A DNA stretch of 64,000 nt from Novosphingobium terrae (GTDB taxonomy: Bacteria > Pseudomonadota > Alphaproteobacteria > Sphingomonadales > Sphingomonadaceae): assembly GCF_017163935.1 (NCBI RefSeq), contig NZ_JABVZR010000001.1:3596001-3660000 (forward strand), in the 5' to 3' direction. Positions 35,775 to 45,150 of this stretch are shown here, one piece after another; within the stretch, counting starts at the first letter, position 1; the number at the start of each line of letters is the position of its first letter. The position numbers and the translations under genes were made by a program. Below the pieces are notes generated by a model that made no database searches, had not been told where the DNA came from, and saw only the letters and a program-made list of their open reading frames with translations.

Positions 35775-36506
35775 GTGACTGTCGAAATCGTCATTCTGGC
35801 CATGATTGCTGCCTTCCTGGGCCTGCGGCTCTACGCCGTGCTGGGGCGCCGTGCCGAACAGGGCGACGAGCAGCGCGAACCCGCGCCGCGCGATGCGCTC
35901 GGGCGACTTGATGCGCAGGCGCCGACAGGTCAGGCCAACCTCTCCTCGCAGCCGCGCGGGACGGATCGCGGCGCAGACCGCAGCGCAGACCGCAAGGATG
36001 AGCGCGCCCCGCTGGCTGGTGGCCGCAGCGCCCGTGAGCCGCTGTCGGTGCTGCCCACCGTGGAGCGTGGCCTGCGCGAGATCATCGCTGTCGATCGCCG
36101 CTTCGATCCCCATGCCTTCCTCGAAGGCGCGCGCGGCGCCTATGGCATCGTGCTGGGCGCCTTCTGGCGCGGCGACAAGGATGAGCTGGCCAAGCTGTGC
36201 GACGCCGATGTCGCCACCGGTTTCGCCGCCGCCATCGATGAGCGCAACGCTGCGGGTGAAGTGGTCGACAACCGCCTGGTCCGCCTGAACGAGGTGGTCA
36301 TCACCGGTGCCACCTATGCCGCGCCCTATGCCCGCATCACCGTGCGCTTCGTGGCCGATATCGCCGCGATCACCCGCGATGCCGAGGGTCATATGGTTGC
36401 AGGCTCGCTGCATGACGCGGTCGAGACGCGTGACGCCTGGACCTTCCGCCGCAACATCAATTCCGCCGATCCCGATTGGCTGCTCGACGAGACCGATGAA
36501 GGTTAA
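35775..36506 (+). CDS. Tim44/TimA-domain membrane-anchored protein
   Basis: A 243-residue protein with an N-terminal membrane anchor (EIVILAMIAAFLGLRLYAVL). A charged, disordered linker rich in Arg/Asp/Gln follows, then a C-terminal Tim44-like domain from about 105 (DPHAFLEGARGAYGIVLGAF to TFRRNINSADPDWLLDET). Bacterial Tim44 homologues are membrane associated and linked to protein translocation or envelope assembly. It is the first gene of a run with mltA (17 bp on) and smr. Confidence 0.88.
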   Translation: MTVEIVILAMIAAFLGLRLYAVLGRRAEQGDEQREPAPRDALGRLDAQAPTGQANLSSQPRGTDRGADRSADRKDERAPLAGGRSAREPLSVLPTVERGLREIIAVDRRFDPHAFLEGARGAYGIVLGAFWRGDKDELAKLCDADVATGFAAAIDERNAAGEVVDNRLVRLNEVVITGATYAAPYARITVRFVADIAAITRDAEGHMVAGSLHDAVETRDAWTFRRNINSADPDWLLDETDEG

Positions 36507-36523
36507 GGTCGGGAGCTGAATCC

Positions 36524-37789
36524 ATGATCGCAGGGCTGGGGAAGAACAGGGCCGCAATGGCCCTGTTTACATTGATGCTGCTGGCCGGTTGCGGCCGGGT
36601 GATTCCTGAATCGCATGGGCCGGTCTCAAACCGCCCCTATCCCGCGCGCCCGGCGCCGGTGCCCGTGCAGCCCACCCAGCCTGCTGCGCCGCCCCCACCC
36701 GCCAATGCGCTGGTGGCTGGCGTGCATGCCGGCCCGTCGATCGCCAGCTTCGGCCTCACCCCCAGCAGCGCCGGACCGGTGCTGGCCGCCTTCCGCGCCA
36801 GCTGCCCCCGCCTCACCAGCCACAACGACCCCAGCGGCCTCACCATCAAGAGCGACTGGCAGAGCGCCTGCTCGGCGGCTGGTGACTGGCCCACGGCCGA
36901 TGCGCCCAACTTCTTCAACACCTATTTCCGCGCCGTGACCATCGGCTCGGGCGCCACCTTCGTCACCGGCTATTACGAGCCGGAAATCGCGGGCAGCCGC
37001 CAGCATGCGCCAGGCTATGACGCGCCGGTCTATGGCATGCCGCGCGATCTGGTCCACGCCCGCCCCGGCGATGCCCCCGTCAAGGCCAATGGCCAGACCC
37101 CCTTCGGTCGCTATGACGAAACCGGCCATTTCGTCCCCTATTACGAGCGCGCCCAGATCGAGAACGGCCAGCTTGCCGGGCAAGGCGACGAAATCGCCTG
37201 GGCCGCCGATCCAGTCGAGCTGTTCTTCCTGCAGGTGCAGGGCTCCGGACGACTGCGTCTGGCCGATGGCTCGGTGATGCGCATCGGCTATGCCGGGGAC
37301 AATGGGCAGAATTACACCAACATCGGCGGGCTGATGCGCCAGCAGGGGCTGATCGGCACCGGCCCGGGTCAATATCCCGGATCGATGCAGGGCATCGTGC
37401 AATATATCCACGACCATCCCGATGATGGCCGCGCCCTGATGCGCCAGAACAAGAGCTGGGTCTTCTTCCGCGAACTCAATGGCGACGGTCCTGTGGGCGC
37501 GATGGGCCTGCCGGTCCATGCCCATGTCAGCGTGGCCGCCGATCCGCTCTTCACGCCGCTGGGCGCTCCGGTCTTCCTCTCGATGGACCCGGCGCTGGCA
37601 GGGGCGACGCAGGCCAATGGGCTGTGGATCGCTCAGGACACCGGCGGCGCGATCAAGGGCGCCAACCGCTTCGACAGCTTCTGGGGCGCCGGGGCTGACG
37701 CACGCCGCATCGCTGGCGGCATGGTCGGCCATGGGCAGGCCAATGTGCTGCTGCCGCGTGCCTCGCTCGCCCGATTGGGCCTGCGATGA
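36524..37789 (+). CDS. mltA: Membrane-bound lytic murein transglycosylase A
   Basis: A 421-residue lipoprotein that cleaves peptidoglycan glycan strands to anhydro-muropeptides. The lipobox is LLAGC (about residue 25), followed by a Pro-rich spacer. The MltA domain has GYYEPEIAGS and FFLQVQGSGRL; the 3D domain ends with WIAQDTGGAIKGANRFDSF, containing the conserved Asp of the catalytic site. It overlaps smr by 4 bp (ATGA). Confidence 0.95.
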   Translation: MIAGLGKNRAAMALFTLMLLAGCGRVIPESHGPVSNRPYPARPAPVPVQPTQPAAPPPPANALVAGVHAGPSIASFGLTPSSAGPVLAAFRASCPRLTSHNDPSGLTIKSDWQSACSAAGDWPTADAPNFFNTYFRAVTIGSGATFVTGYYEPEIAGSRQHAPGYDAPVYGMPRDLVHARPGDAPVKANGQTPFGRYDETGHFVPYYERAQIENGQLAGQGDEIAWAADPVELFFLQVQGSGRLRLADGSVMRIGYAGDNGQNYTNIGGLMRQQGLIGTGPGQYPGSMQGIVQYIHDHPDDGRALMRQNKSWVFFRELNGDGPVGAMGLPVHAHVSVAADPLFTPLGAPVFLSMDPALAGATQANGLWIAQDTGGAIKGANRFDSFWGAGADARRIAGGMVGHGQANVLLPRASLARLGLR

Positions 37790-38379
37790 AACGGTCGGGC
37801 TGGGCACTCCCCCGGCCTGCATTCGCCCGCAGCCGCAAGCTGACGCAGGAAGAGGAGGCGCTCTGGGCCCGTCTGGCGCAGACCGTCACGCCTCTCGAAC
37901 CGCAACGCCGCGCCACGCCTGTCGCCCAGCCCAGGCCTGCCGACAGTGCCGAGGCGCTGCCTCCTCCACCCAAGCGGATCAAGGGCCGCGTGCCGCCGCC
38001 CCTGCCGCCACCGCCCACCGCAGCCCCACCGCCGCGCCCGCTTGACCGGCACGGGCTGGATGCCGGGTGGGACAAGCGCCTTGCCAAGGGGCTGGTCGCG
38101 CCCGATTTCAGCCTCGACCTGCATGGCTTCACGCTGGATGAGGCCCATGCGCGGCTCGATCACGGGCTCACGCTGGCGCGCCAGCAGCAGGCGCGGCTGG
38201 TGCTGCTGATCACCGGTCGCCCGCGCCCGGCAGGCTCCTCGCGCGGGGCGATCCGGGCCCATGTGGCAGACTGGCTGGCACAGGGCGCGCATGGCCATGC
38301 CATTGCCGCCTTGCGCGTCGCCCATGTGCGGCACGGCGGGGCGGGCGCGCTCTATATCGTGTTGAAAAGGCAGCGCTGA
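37786..38379 (+). CDS. Smr (MutS2 C-terminal-like) domain protein
   Basis: A 197-residue protein. The N-terminal half is Pro-rich and basic. The C-terminal Smr domain (about 105-197) has DLHGFTLDEAH and LLITGR, the signatures of the endonuclease-type Smr fold. Stand-alone Smr proteins can cleave RNA or branched DNA; in this context the role is unknown. It overlaps mltA by 4 bp, and mltA-smr linkage is recurrent in alphaproteobacteria. Confidence 0.88.
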   Translation: MKRSGWALPRPAFARSRKLTQEEEALWARLAQTVTPLEPQRRATPVAQPRPADSAEALPPPPKRIKGRVPPPLPPPPTAAPPPRPLDRHGLDAGWDKRLAKGLVAPDFSLDLHGFTLDEAHARLDHGLTLARQQQARLVLLITGRPRPAGSSRGAIRAHVADWLAQGAHGHAIAALRVAHVRHGGAGALYIVLKRQR

Positions 38380-38517
38380 CACCATTTGCGACAAAATGTT
38401 GCACCCCTGCATTCAACATCTGTTCAGTCGCCCTCCGGTAAGGCACAAGGCGATAACACATGCGTCCGGACCGCTGGGGAGGATAGGCCCCGGGCGTGAT
38501 CTGCGGAGGACAACACA

Positions 38518-39216
38518 ATGAACGACGTCGCGCGTAAACCCTTCTCGCGCCTGGCGCAGGCCGCCATGGCTGGCCTGCTGGTGCTGGGCCTTTCGGCCTG
38601 CGCCGAAAACTTCGACAGCAAGGTCACCCGTTTCTCCAGCCAGCTGCCCGCACCCCAGGGGCAGACCTTCTCCATCGTTTCGGACAATCCGGCGCTGAAC
38701 GGCGGGATCGAGTTTGGCCAATATGCCACGCTGGTGGCGCAGAACCTGTCCAAATATGGCTACACGCCCGCGCCCAATCCTGACGCCGCAACGCTGATCG
38801 TCCATTTCAACTATGGCATCGACAAGGGCCGCCAGGTCCTGCGCTCGACCGGCTTTGCCGATCCTTATTGGGGTCCGTGGCGCGGCTATCGCGGTCGCTT
38901 CGGCTATGGCTGGGGCGGTTACGGCGGCTTCGGTCGCGGCGCCTGGGGCTGGGGCTGGAATGATCCCTTCTTCGACAATGGCCTCGACGTCTCGACCGTC
39001 TACACCAGCGACATCACACTGCGCATCGACGACAAGGCCAGCCAGCGCCGCCTGTTCGAGGGTCGTGCCCAGGCAGCCTCCACCTCGGATCACCTGAGCT
39101 ATCTGGTGCCCAATCTGGTGGAAGCGATGTTCACCGGCTTCCCCGGCAATTCGGGCGAATCGCTGAAGATCACCATCGCGCCTGAAAAGAAGGTCACGGT
39201 GAAGCCGGACAAGTAA
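38518..39216 (+). CDS. DUF4136-family lipoprotein
   Basis: A 232-residue predicted lipoprotein. The signal ends LVLGLSAC (lipobox), and the DUF4136 fold starts FSIVSDNPALNGGIEFGQYA. A Gly/Trp/Tyr-rich loop lies in the middle (YGWGGYGGFGRGAWGWGW), often seen in this family. Function unknown; outer-membrane location is likely. RBS GGAGG precedes the ATG. Confidence 0.82.
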   Translation: MNDVARKPFSRLAQAAMAGLLVLGLSACAENFDSKVTRFSSQLPAPQGQTFSIVSDNPALNGGIEFGQYATLVAQNLSKYGYTPAPNPDAATLIVHFNYGIDKGRQVLRSTGFADPYWGPWRGYRGRFGYGWGGYGGFGRGAWGWGWNDPFFDNGLDVSTVYTSDITLRIDDKASQRRLFEGRAQAASTSDHLSYLVPNLVEAMFTGFPGNSGESLKITIAPEKKVTVKPDK

Positions 39217-39226
39217 GACGTTCTGA

Positions 39227-39254
39227 TCGGCGCGGGTGAGGTCACCCGCGCCGA
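39227..39254 (+). terminator. Hairpin after the DUF4136 gene
   Basis: A perfect 13-bp inverted repeat, TCGGCGCGGGTGA (39227-39239) with TCACCCGCGCCGA (39242-39254). No T-run follows; the strength of the stem suggests termination or 3' protection. Confidence 0.6.
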
Positions 39255-39290
39255 CCTCAATACTGGCCAGATTTTCAGGGATAGACCGCG

Positions 39291-39674
39291 ATGATCCTTG
39301 CTCCGCTGTTCCTGTTGGCAGCCACGCCCACGCAGGCCTTCAACGATCCGGCAGCGCCCTGCCGCTCGGCCAGCACAACCTATGATATGGTGCATTGCTA
39401 CGCCGATGCGCTGGGGCGTGAGGACAAGACTCTCAACACGCTGTATTCCCGCATTTTGCGTGTGCTGAGCGGGCCGGAACGCACCGGGCTGGTCAATGCC
39501 GAGCGCAGCTGGATCGGCTATCGCGATACGCAATGCGCCGCTGAATTCTCGCTCTATGCCGGGGGCACCGGCGGCCCGCCCGCAGAGCTGGTCTGCCGCT
39601 GGAAGCTGACGCGCGAGCGCAGCGCCTGGCTGCGCCAATCCTATGACTGGGTGCTGAAACAGCGCGAGCGGTAA
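39291..39674 (+). CDS. DUF1311 (LprI-like) exported protein
   Basis: A 127-residue protein with a short signal peptide (ILAPLFLLAATPTQA). The LprI-type core has C-x-S pattern cysteines and a conserved GLVNAERSWIGYRDTQCAAE. Several family members inhibit lysozyme, but most are uncharacterised. Periplasmic. It ends 35 bp before the convergent dut. Confidence 0.8.
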   Translation: MILAPLFLLAATPTQAFNDPAAPCRSASTTYDMVHCYADALGREDKTLNTLYSRILRVLSGPERTGLVNAERSWIGYRDTQCAAEFSLYAGGTGGPPAELVCRWKLTRERSAWLRQSYDWVLKQRER

Positions 39675-39709
39675 GCCGCCCGCGCTGCTTTCAAGCCTGA
39701 GCCGGCGCC

Positions 39710-40180
39710 TTAGTTGCCCAGAGCCACCACGCCGCCCGTGCTGCCGAAGCCGCCCTCGCCGCGATCGGTGGCGTCCAGCTCTTCCACTTCGAGCCAGCCA
39801 CCCTGCACCACCGGGGCCAGCACCAGCTGAGCCACACGGTCACCGCGCAGGATTTCAAACGCCTTGTCGCCGTGGTTGATCAGGATGATCTTGACCTCAC
39901 CGCGATAGTCGCTGTCGATGGTCCCCGGAGCGTTGGGCGCCGAAATGCCATGCTTCAGGGCCAGACCCGAACGCGGGCGCACCTGAATCTCGAACCCTGC
40001 GGGAATGGCCATCGACAGGCCCGTCGCCACCGCATGGCGCGCGCCGGGGGCCAGCACCACATCCTCGGCAGAGACCACATCCATGCCCGCCGCGCCGCTG
40101 GTGGCATAGGCGGGCAGAGGCAGGCCCTCGCCATGGGGCAGGCGCTTGACGCGCAGGGGGATGGTGTCAGTCGAATGCAC
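39710..40180 (-). CDS. dut: Deoxyuridine triphosphatase (dUTPase)
   Basis: A 156-residue trimeric dUTPase that keeps dUTP low and supplies dUMP. The five motifs are seen: [39 protein letters not shown], and [10 protein letters not shown] at the C-terminus. The start is GTG 40180, with GAAAGGA 6-7 bp upstream. It overlaps the coaBC end by 14 bp, giving a coaBC-dut operon as in many alphaproteobacteria. Confidence 0.95.
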   Translation of the reverse strand: MHSTDTIPLRVKRLPHGEGLPLPAYATSGAAGMDVVSAEDVVLAPGARHAVATGLSMAIPAGFEIQVRPRSGLALKHGISAPNAPGTIDSDYRGEVKIILINHGDKAFEILRGDRVAQLVLAPVVQGGWLEVEELDATDRGEGGFGSTGGVVALGN

Positions 40181-41360
40181 GGGCAATCCTTTCAATCAAT
40201 GCCTGGGCGATGGCCGCCTTGGGGGCCTGCTCGATGGCCTCGATGCCCTGCGCCGTGACGATCTGCACCGCATTGCGCGTGCCCCCCATCACATCGCCCG
40301 AGACATCATTGGCCACGATCCAGTCCGCCCCCTTGCGCAGGCGCTTGGCCTGAGCATTGGCGATCACATCATGGGTTTCAGCCGCAAAGCCCACCACCAG
40401 AGCAGGCCTGCGCGGCGAGGCACAGAGCCCCGCCAGAATATCGGGATTCTCGACCAGCCGCAGCGCCGGGGGCTGGCCAGAGCCATCCTTCTTGATCTTG
40501 CGCGCGGGATCGCCAGCGTTGTCGACACGCCAGTCCGCCACGGCAGCGACCATCACCGCCACATCGGCGGGCAGCGCCTTCTCCACCGCCGCTTCCATCT
40601 GCAGCGCGCTCTCCACATTCACCCGCGTGACGCCAAAGGGCGTGGGCAGATCGACCGGCCCGGCCACCAGCGTGACCTTCGCGCCCGCCGCCGCCGCCGC
40701 CTCCGCAATAGCAAAGCCCTGCAAGCCGCTGGAGCGGTTGGCGATATAGCGCACCGGGTCGATGGCTTCATGCGTGGGACCAGCGGTGACCAGCACATGG
40801 CGGCCTGTCAGCGGACCGGGGCCGCGCAGAGCATGCTGGATGGCCTGAAGCACCGCAGGCGGCTCCGGCAGGCGACCGGGGCCATATTCGCCGCAGGCCA
40901 TGGCGCCATCATCCGGGTCCAGTACGGTGATATCGCGTGAGCGCAGCGTGGCGACATTGGCCTGAGTCGCCGCGTTCAGCCACATCCGCACATTCATCGC
41001 GGGCACCGCCAGCACGGGCTTGTCGGTGGCGAGGATCAGCGTGGTGGCCAGATCATCCGCAATGCCAGCGGCCATCTTGGCCATCATATTGGCCGTCGCC
41101 GGGCAGACCACCACCAGATCGGCCTGACGCGAGAGCTGGATATGGCCCATCTCCACCTCGTTCTTCAGATCCCACAGTGTGGTGTGAACGGGGTTTTCGC
41201 TCAGGGCCGCCAAGGTCATTGCCGTGACGAAATGGCTGCCGCCCTCGGTCAGCACACAGGTCACCTCGCCGCCAGCCTTGCGGATCAGGCGGACCAGCTC
41301 GCAGGATTTATACGCCGCGATGCCGCCGCCGATGATGAGAAGGATGCGTTTGCCTTGCAT
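40167..41360 (-). CDS. coaBC: Bifunctional phosphopantothenoylcysteine decarboxylase/synthetase
   Basis: A 397-residue fusion for coenzyme A synthesis. The N-terminal CoaC flavoprotein domain opens [18 protein letters not shown] and has PAMNVRMW and [13 protein letters not shown]. The C-terminal CoaB domain carries [16 protein letters not shown] and NRSSG, then [11 protein letters not shown] near the end. The start ATG is 41360; the open frame continues upstream into the repeat copy, so a longer start would be spurious. Confidence 0.96.
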   Translation of the reverse strand: MQGKRILLIIGGGIAAYKSCELVRLIRKAGGEVTCVLTEGGSHFVTAMTLAALSENPVHTTLWDLKNEVEMGHIQLSRQADLVVVCPATANMMAKMAAGIADDLATTLILATDKPVLAVPAMNVRMWLNAATQANVATLRSRDITVLDPDDGAMACGEYGPGRLPEPPAVLQAIQHALRGPGPLTGRHVLVTAGPTHEAIDPVRYIANRSSGLQGFAIAEAAAAAGAKVTLVAGPVDLPTPFGVTRVNVESALQMEAAVEKALPADVAVMVAAVADWRVDNAGDPARKIKKDGSGQPPALRLVENPDILAGLCASPRRPALVVGFAAETHDVIANAQAKRLRKGADWIVANDVSGDVMGGTRNAVQIVTAQGIEAIEQAPKAAIAQALIERIARAFD

Positions 41361-41405
41361 GCTGGCGTGATAGCGGGGGGTTGAGGCAAGGGGAAGAAGA
41401 GAAGA

Positions 41406-41617
41406 TGCGAGGGGGTTACCCCCTCGCGCTCCCATGAGTGTCTACGGTGCGCTTCGGGTTCGGCCAAGGCGCTGAGTACGCCGCGCCGCAGGCAGGGATA
41501 TTGATGCCTGCGGCGCCTGAGAGGTAGCGCAGGTGGAGAGCCCAGGCGCTTCGTTTCGGCGCCACTGCCGCTTCGTCGGGAGACGTTATGGGAGCGCGAG
41601 GGGGTAACCCCCTCGCA
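41406..41617. repeat. Hairpin-ended intergenic repeat, copy 10 (full, inverted)
   Basis: Modules are at 41406-41433 and 41590-41617. The left inner segment is GTGTCTACGGTGCGC followed by GGGTTCGGCCAAGGCGC, and the right ends CGTCGGGAGACGTTATGG. The interior is therefore flipped relative to copies 1, 2, 12, 13 and 14. The hairpin pair GCGCCGCAGGCA...TGCCTGCGGCGC is kept. It lies between two minus-strand genes. Confidence 0.9.
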
Positions 41618-41624
41618 TCTTCCC

Positions 41625-42803
41625 TTAAACCCCTTCCCGCCCCGTCCAGACCGCCTGCCAAACCCCTTGCAAAGCCATCGGCGCGAAAGCCAGCCCCACG
41701 AACATCGCCGGAGCGATCACCGCGCCCCAGTAGAAATTGTCATCCCGCCCGGCGATCATGAACAGCAGGCCATAGCCGAGGAACAGCAGCGTGGCGGTGG
41801 CGCCGGCTTCGCTGCGCCAGCCTGCCCAGCCGAGGATCATGGCGATCACGATGGGCCCGGCGATCCAGTGCGGCAGGAAGCGCAGGTTGGAGGCCAGCAC
41901 CACATTGGAGAGCCAGCCGCCCAGCCCGCGCAGGGCGAACCAGCTGGGGCCAACAGGGTCCGTGGGCAATGTGTGCTGGGCGATCAGGTGGAGGTGAACC
42001 GCCATCCCGGCGAGGAACACCGCCACAAGCCCACCCCATGCCGCAGCCTCGCGCCGGTTGCCGCGCCACAGGGCCATGGCGCCCATCAGCAGCACATAGG
42101 GCAGCACCAGCTCGCGGATCGAGAGCGCGAGGGCGGCGGCCAGCCATGCGCCCAGCCAGCGGTTGCGCGTGGGCCGGTGCAGGCCCAGCGACAGGGCGAT
42201 CAGCATCCCCGCCCAGAGTTCGTGAAGCACGAAATAATAGCGGTTGAGGCCCAGCGAGGCGCCCAGAAAGATCAGCGCCGTGCCGAAGAGGCGCTGGCTG
42301 TCGGAGCAGGCTTCCTCGGTCAGCCTCTGGCGCCAGGCCCAGATCACGGCCAGCATCAGGGCGATGGAGGCGGCGATGGCAAAGGGCGCGGGCGCGGCCT
42401 CGTCCACGCCCATGGCGGCGCAAAGATAGGCCAGCGTGGGCAGGCGGACGGCGAGGCCGGGGCGCAGGGGGTAATGCGCCTGTCGGTGCTCCTGCGCGAT
42501 GAAGTCGTAATAGTTCTCGCCGTGGCGGATGCGGGCGATGGCGTGATCGTAGAGGGTCAGGTCGTCGTCACGCGGGCGCTCGGCCTGCTGGCTTGTGGCG
42601 CCCAACGTCGGGAGATGGGCGGGCTTGGCGATCTCGCCACGGCCCACGGTGAGCGGCACGATGGCGCTGGCCGCCAGCATCAGCACCAGCGCCACAAGCG
42701 CGGCCAGAGCGCGCCTGCGGGGCCATGAGGCAAAGCGATCCCAGACGGCAGCTGGCGCCAGATGCGCCAGCCCGCCACTCAGATATGCGCCATCACTCCC
42801 CAC
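41625..42803 (-). CDS. Polytopic membrane protein of unknown function
   Basis: A 392-residue integral membrane protein with about nine predicted helices (for example ALAALVALVLMLAASAIV, FAIAASIALMLAVIWAW and LLFLGYGLLFMIAGR). The overall look is of GT-C-type or DUF2029-like proteins, but no catalytic motif is obvious. The GTG at 42803 is chosen because AGGAGG lies 9 bp upstream; this gives a 25-bp overlap with ubiB. It is likely the last gene of ubiE-ubiB-orf. Confidence 0.7.
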   Translation of the reverse strand: MGSDGAYLSGGLAHLAPAAVWDRFASWPRRRALAALVALVLMLAASAIVPLTVGRGEIAKPAHLPTLGATSQQAERPRDDDLTLYDHAIARIRHGENYYDFIAQEHRQAHYPLRPGLAVRLPTLAYLCAAMGVDEAAPAPFAIAASIALMLAVIWAWRQRLTEEACSDSQRLFGTALIFLGASLGLNRYYFVLHELWAGMLIALSLGLHRPTRNRWLGAWLAAALALSIRELVLPYVLLMGAMALWRGNRREAAAWGGLVAVFLAGMAVHLHLIAQHTLPTDPVGPSWFALRGLGGWLSNVVLASNLRFLPHWIAGPIVIAMILGWAGWRSEAGATATLLFLGYGLLFMIAGRDDNFYWGAVIAPAMFVGLAFAPMALQGVWQAVWTGREGV

Positions 42804-44326
42804 GTCGCCAGACCTCCTGCCAGAGCGGCGACCACATATCCGGCCCAAAGGATAAGATTGCGTTTACCATGCCCCCACATCAGCGGAATGTCCGGCAGCG
42901 GCGGCGGTTCGGGGGCGGCGCCCTTGGTGGGCACCATGGATTCGAGACGCTCCAGCACATCGGGCAGGCGGCGCAGCGCGCTCACCGCGCCCTGCACACG
43001 ATCGGCGATGGCGCCTTCGGGGCCAAGCTCGTCGCGCATCCAGGCCGAAACGAAGGGGCCGGAGACGTCCCACATGTTGATGTCGGGGTCGAGGCTGGTG
43101 GCCAGACCTTCCACCATCACCATGGTCTTTTGCAGCAACAGCAGATGCGGCTGGGTGACCATATCGAAATCGCGGGTGATGGCGAACAGGCCGTCCAGCA
43201 TCTGCCCCACCGAGAGATCCTTCACCGGGCGCCCGCGCATCGGCTCGCCCACGGCGCGCAGGGCCGTCGCGAACTCGTCGACCGAATGGTAGGAGGGGAC
43301 GTATTGCGCCTCGAAATGGATCTCGGCCACGCGGCGGTAATTGCCGGTGGTGAGGCCATGCAGGATCTCGCCCAGCCAGATGCGAGCCTGACGGTTGATG
43401 CGCCCCATGATGCCGAAATCGATGGCGGCGATGGTGCCGTCCGCCTCGATGAAGAGGTTGCCCTGATGCATGTCGGCATGGAAGTAACCGGCGTGGATCG
43501 CCTGCGTGAGGAAGGCCAGCACCAGACGCCGAGCCAGCGACTTCAGGTCATGGCCCGCCGCGCGCAGGGCAGGCAGATCGCTGACCTTGACGCCATCGAT
43601 CCATTCCATCGTCAGCACGCGGCCGCAGGTGCGCTCCCAGTCGATGGTGGGGACGCGGTAATGCTCGACGCCCGACATGACATCGGCCAGCTCGCTGGAG
43701 GACGCAGCCTCGCGGCGCAGATCGAGTTCGCGCGCGGTCCAGCGCTTGAAGTTGGCGATAATCAGGCGCGGACGCAGACGCCCCGCCTCACCACCGAGCG
43801 CTTCAAGATGGGCGGCGGCCCATTCATAAGTCTCGATATCGCGGGCGAATTTGCGGGCGATGCCGGGGCGCAGCACCTTGACTGCCACCTGCTGCCCATC
43901 ATGCAGCCACGCGCGATGCACCTGCGCGATGGAGGCGGCGCCAACCGGCTCCTCCTCAACCCGCGCGTAAAGGTCTTCCAGCGGGCGCGCGAAGGCGCCC
44001 TCGATCTCGGCGCGGATGGCAGAGAAAGCGACGGGCGGCAGGCTGTCCTGAAGCGCCAGCAGATTATGCGCGGCTTCCTCGCCCACCAAATCGGGGCGGG
44101 TGGCGAGCGTCTGCCCCAGCTTGATCGCCGCCGGGCCGATGGCGCGGAAGGCCCCGGCGTAATCCGGCACCTCCGGCACACGGGCGCCAAAGCGCGCGAT
44201 GCGGCACAGGCGCTTGACCGGGCCGGGGGTGGCGGGTGCGTCCTCGATGATCTTGAGCGCGCCATGCCGGGCCAGAATGCGGCCCCAACTCAGCAGGCGC
44301 CGGATATGCGTGATCGACGTCGCCAA
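42779..44326 (-). CDS. ubiB: Ubiquinone biosynthesis regulatory kinase-like protein UbiB
   Basis: A 515-residue atypical (ABC1/ADCK) kinase-like protein required for ubiquinone assembly. It has KLGQTLATRPDLVGEE (the KxGQ motif), GAASIAQVHRAWLHDGQQVAVKV with the nucleotide-binding Ala-rich loop, and a catalytic-loop-like HADMHQGNLF. Two C-terminal membrane helices end the protein (ILWAGYVVAALAGGLATWGV). It starts 2 bp after the ubiE stop. Confidence 0.95.
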   Translation of the reverse strand: MATSITHIRRLLSWGRILARHGALKIIEDAPATPGPVKRLCRIARFGARVPEVPDYAGAFRAIGPAAIKLGQTLATRPDLVGEEAAHNLLALQDSLPPVAFSAIRAEIEGAFARPLEDLYARVEEEPVGAASIAQVHRAWLHDGQQVAVKVLRPGIARKFARDIETYEWAAAHLEALGGEAGRLRPRLIIANFKRWTARELDLRREAASSSELADVMSGVEHYRVPTIDWERTCGRVLTMEWIDGVKVSDLPALRAAGHDLKSLARRLVLAFLTQAIHAGYFHADMHQGNLFIEADGTIAAIDFGIMGRINRQARIWLGEILHGLTTGNYRRVAEIHFEAQYVPSYHSVDEFATALRAVGEPMRGRPVKDLSVGQMLDGLFAITRDFDMVTQPHLLLLQKTMVMVEGLATSLDPDINMWDVSGPFVSAWMRDELGPEGAIADRVQGAVSALRRLPDVLERLESMVPTKGAAPEPPPLPDIPLMWGHGKRNLILWAGYVVAALAGGLATWGVMAHI

Positions 44327-44328
44327 GA

Positions 44329-45081
44329 TCAGGCCTTCCAGCCCGAATGGATCGCCACCAGACCGCCCAGAATCGGCTCGACCTTGGTCTGGGTGAAGCC
44401 CGCATCGCGGATCATCTTCTCAAACTCGGGCATGGGCGGGAAGCGGCGGATCGATTCGATCAGATAGCGATAGCTCTCGGCATCGCCCGCGATCATCTGG
44501 CCGATCTGCGGCACCAGCTTGTGCGAGTAAGCGTCATACACTTCCTTGAAGCCCGGCCATTCGGTGGTCGAGAACTCAAGGCAGAAGAAGCGCCCGCCAT
44601 AGCGCAGCACGCGATGCGCCTCGGCCAGCGCCTTGTCGATCCGCGTGACGTTGCGGATGCCGAAAGCAATCGTGTAGGCATCGAAGTGACGGCTGGGGAA
44701 GCTCAGCTCCTCGGCGTTCTGGCGGCTCCACACGAGGCCGTCGATGCCCCGCTCCACCGCGCGCTCCAGCCCGACATCGAGCATGTCCTGATTGATATCG
44801 GACACGGTGATGCTGGCGCCCTTCGCGGCCATGCGGAACGCGATGTCACCCGTGCCGCCCGCCATATCGAGGATCTGCTCATGGGGCTGCGGCTTCACCG
44901 CGCGCACGAAACGATCCTTCCACACCCGGTGCAGACCCGCCGACATCGCATCGTTCATGATGTCGTACTTCTTCGCCACGCTGGAGAAGACATGGCCCAC
45001 ACGGTCCACCTTCTCGTCAATGGGAACCTCCTCATAGCCGAAGGAAGCGGTCTGGGGCTGGTCTTGCGTGCTGTCGGTCAT
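44329..45081 (-). CDS. ubiE: Demethylmenaquinone/2-polyprenyl-benzoquinol C-methyltransferase UbiE
   Basis: A 250-residue SAM methyltransferase making the C-methylation in ubiquinone synthesis. Features are KVDRVGHVFSSVAKKYDIMND near the N-terminus, ILDMAGGTGDIAFR as motif I, and the family-specific FGIRNVTRIDKAL and FFCLEFSTTEWPGF. The start ATG 45081 is set by family length; the frame remains open upstream through a repeat copy. It is first in ubiE-ubiB-orf and divergent from mutM. Confidence 0.95.
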   Translation of the reverse strand: MTDSTQDQPQTASFGYEEVPIDEKVDRVGHVFSSVAKKYDIMNDAMSAGLHRVWKDRFVRAVKPQPHEQILDMAGGTGDIAFRMAAKGASITVSDINQDMLDVGLERAVERGIDGLVWSRQNAEELSFPSRHFDAYTIAFGIRNVTRIDKALAEAHRVLRYGGRFFCLEFSTTEWPGFKEVYDAYSHKLVPQIGQMIAGDAESYRYLIESIRRFPPMPEFEKMIRDAGFTQTKVEPILGGLVAIHSGWKA

Positions 45082-45150
45082 GGGGTGCGCTTTAGGGAAT
45101 TTGAGGGAAGAGGCAAAGGGGAGGATGAGGCAGAATGAAAAGATAGAAAA

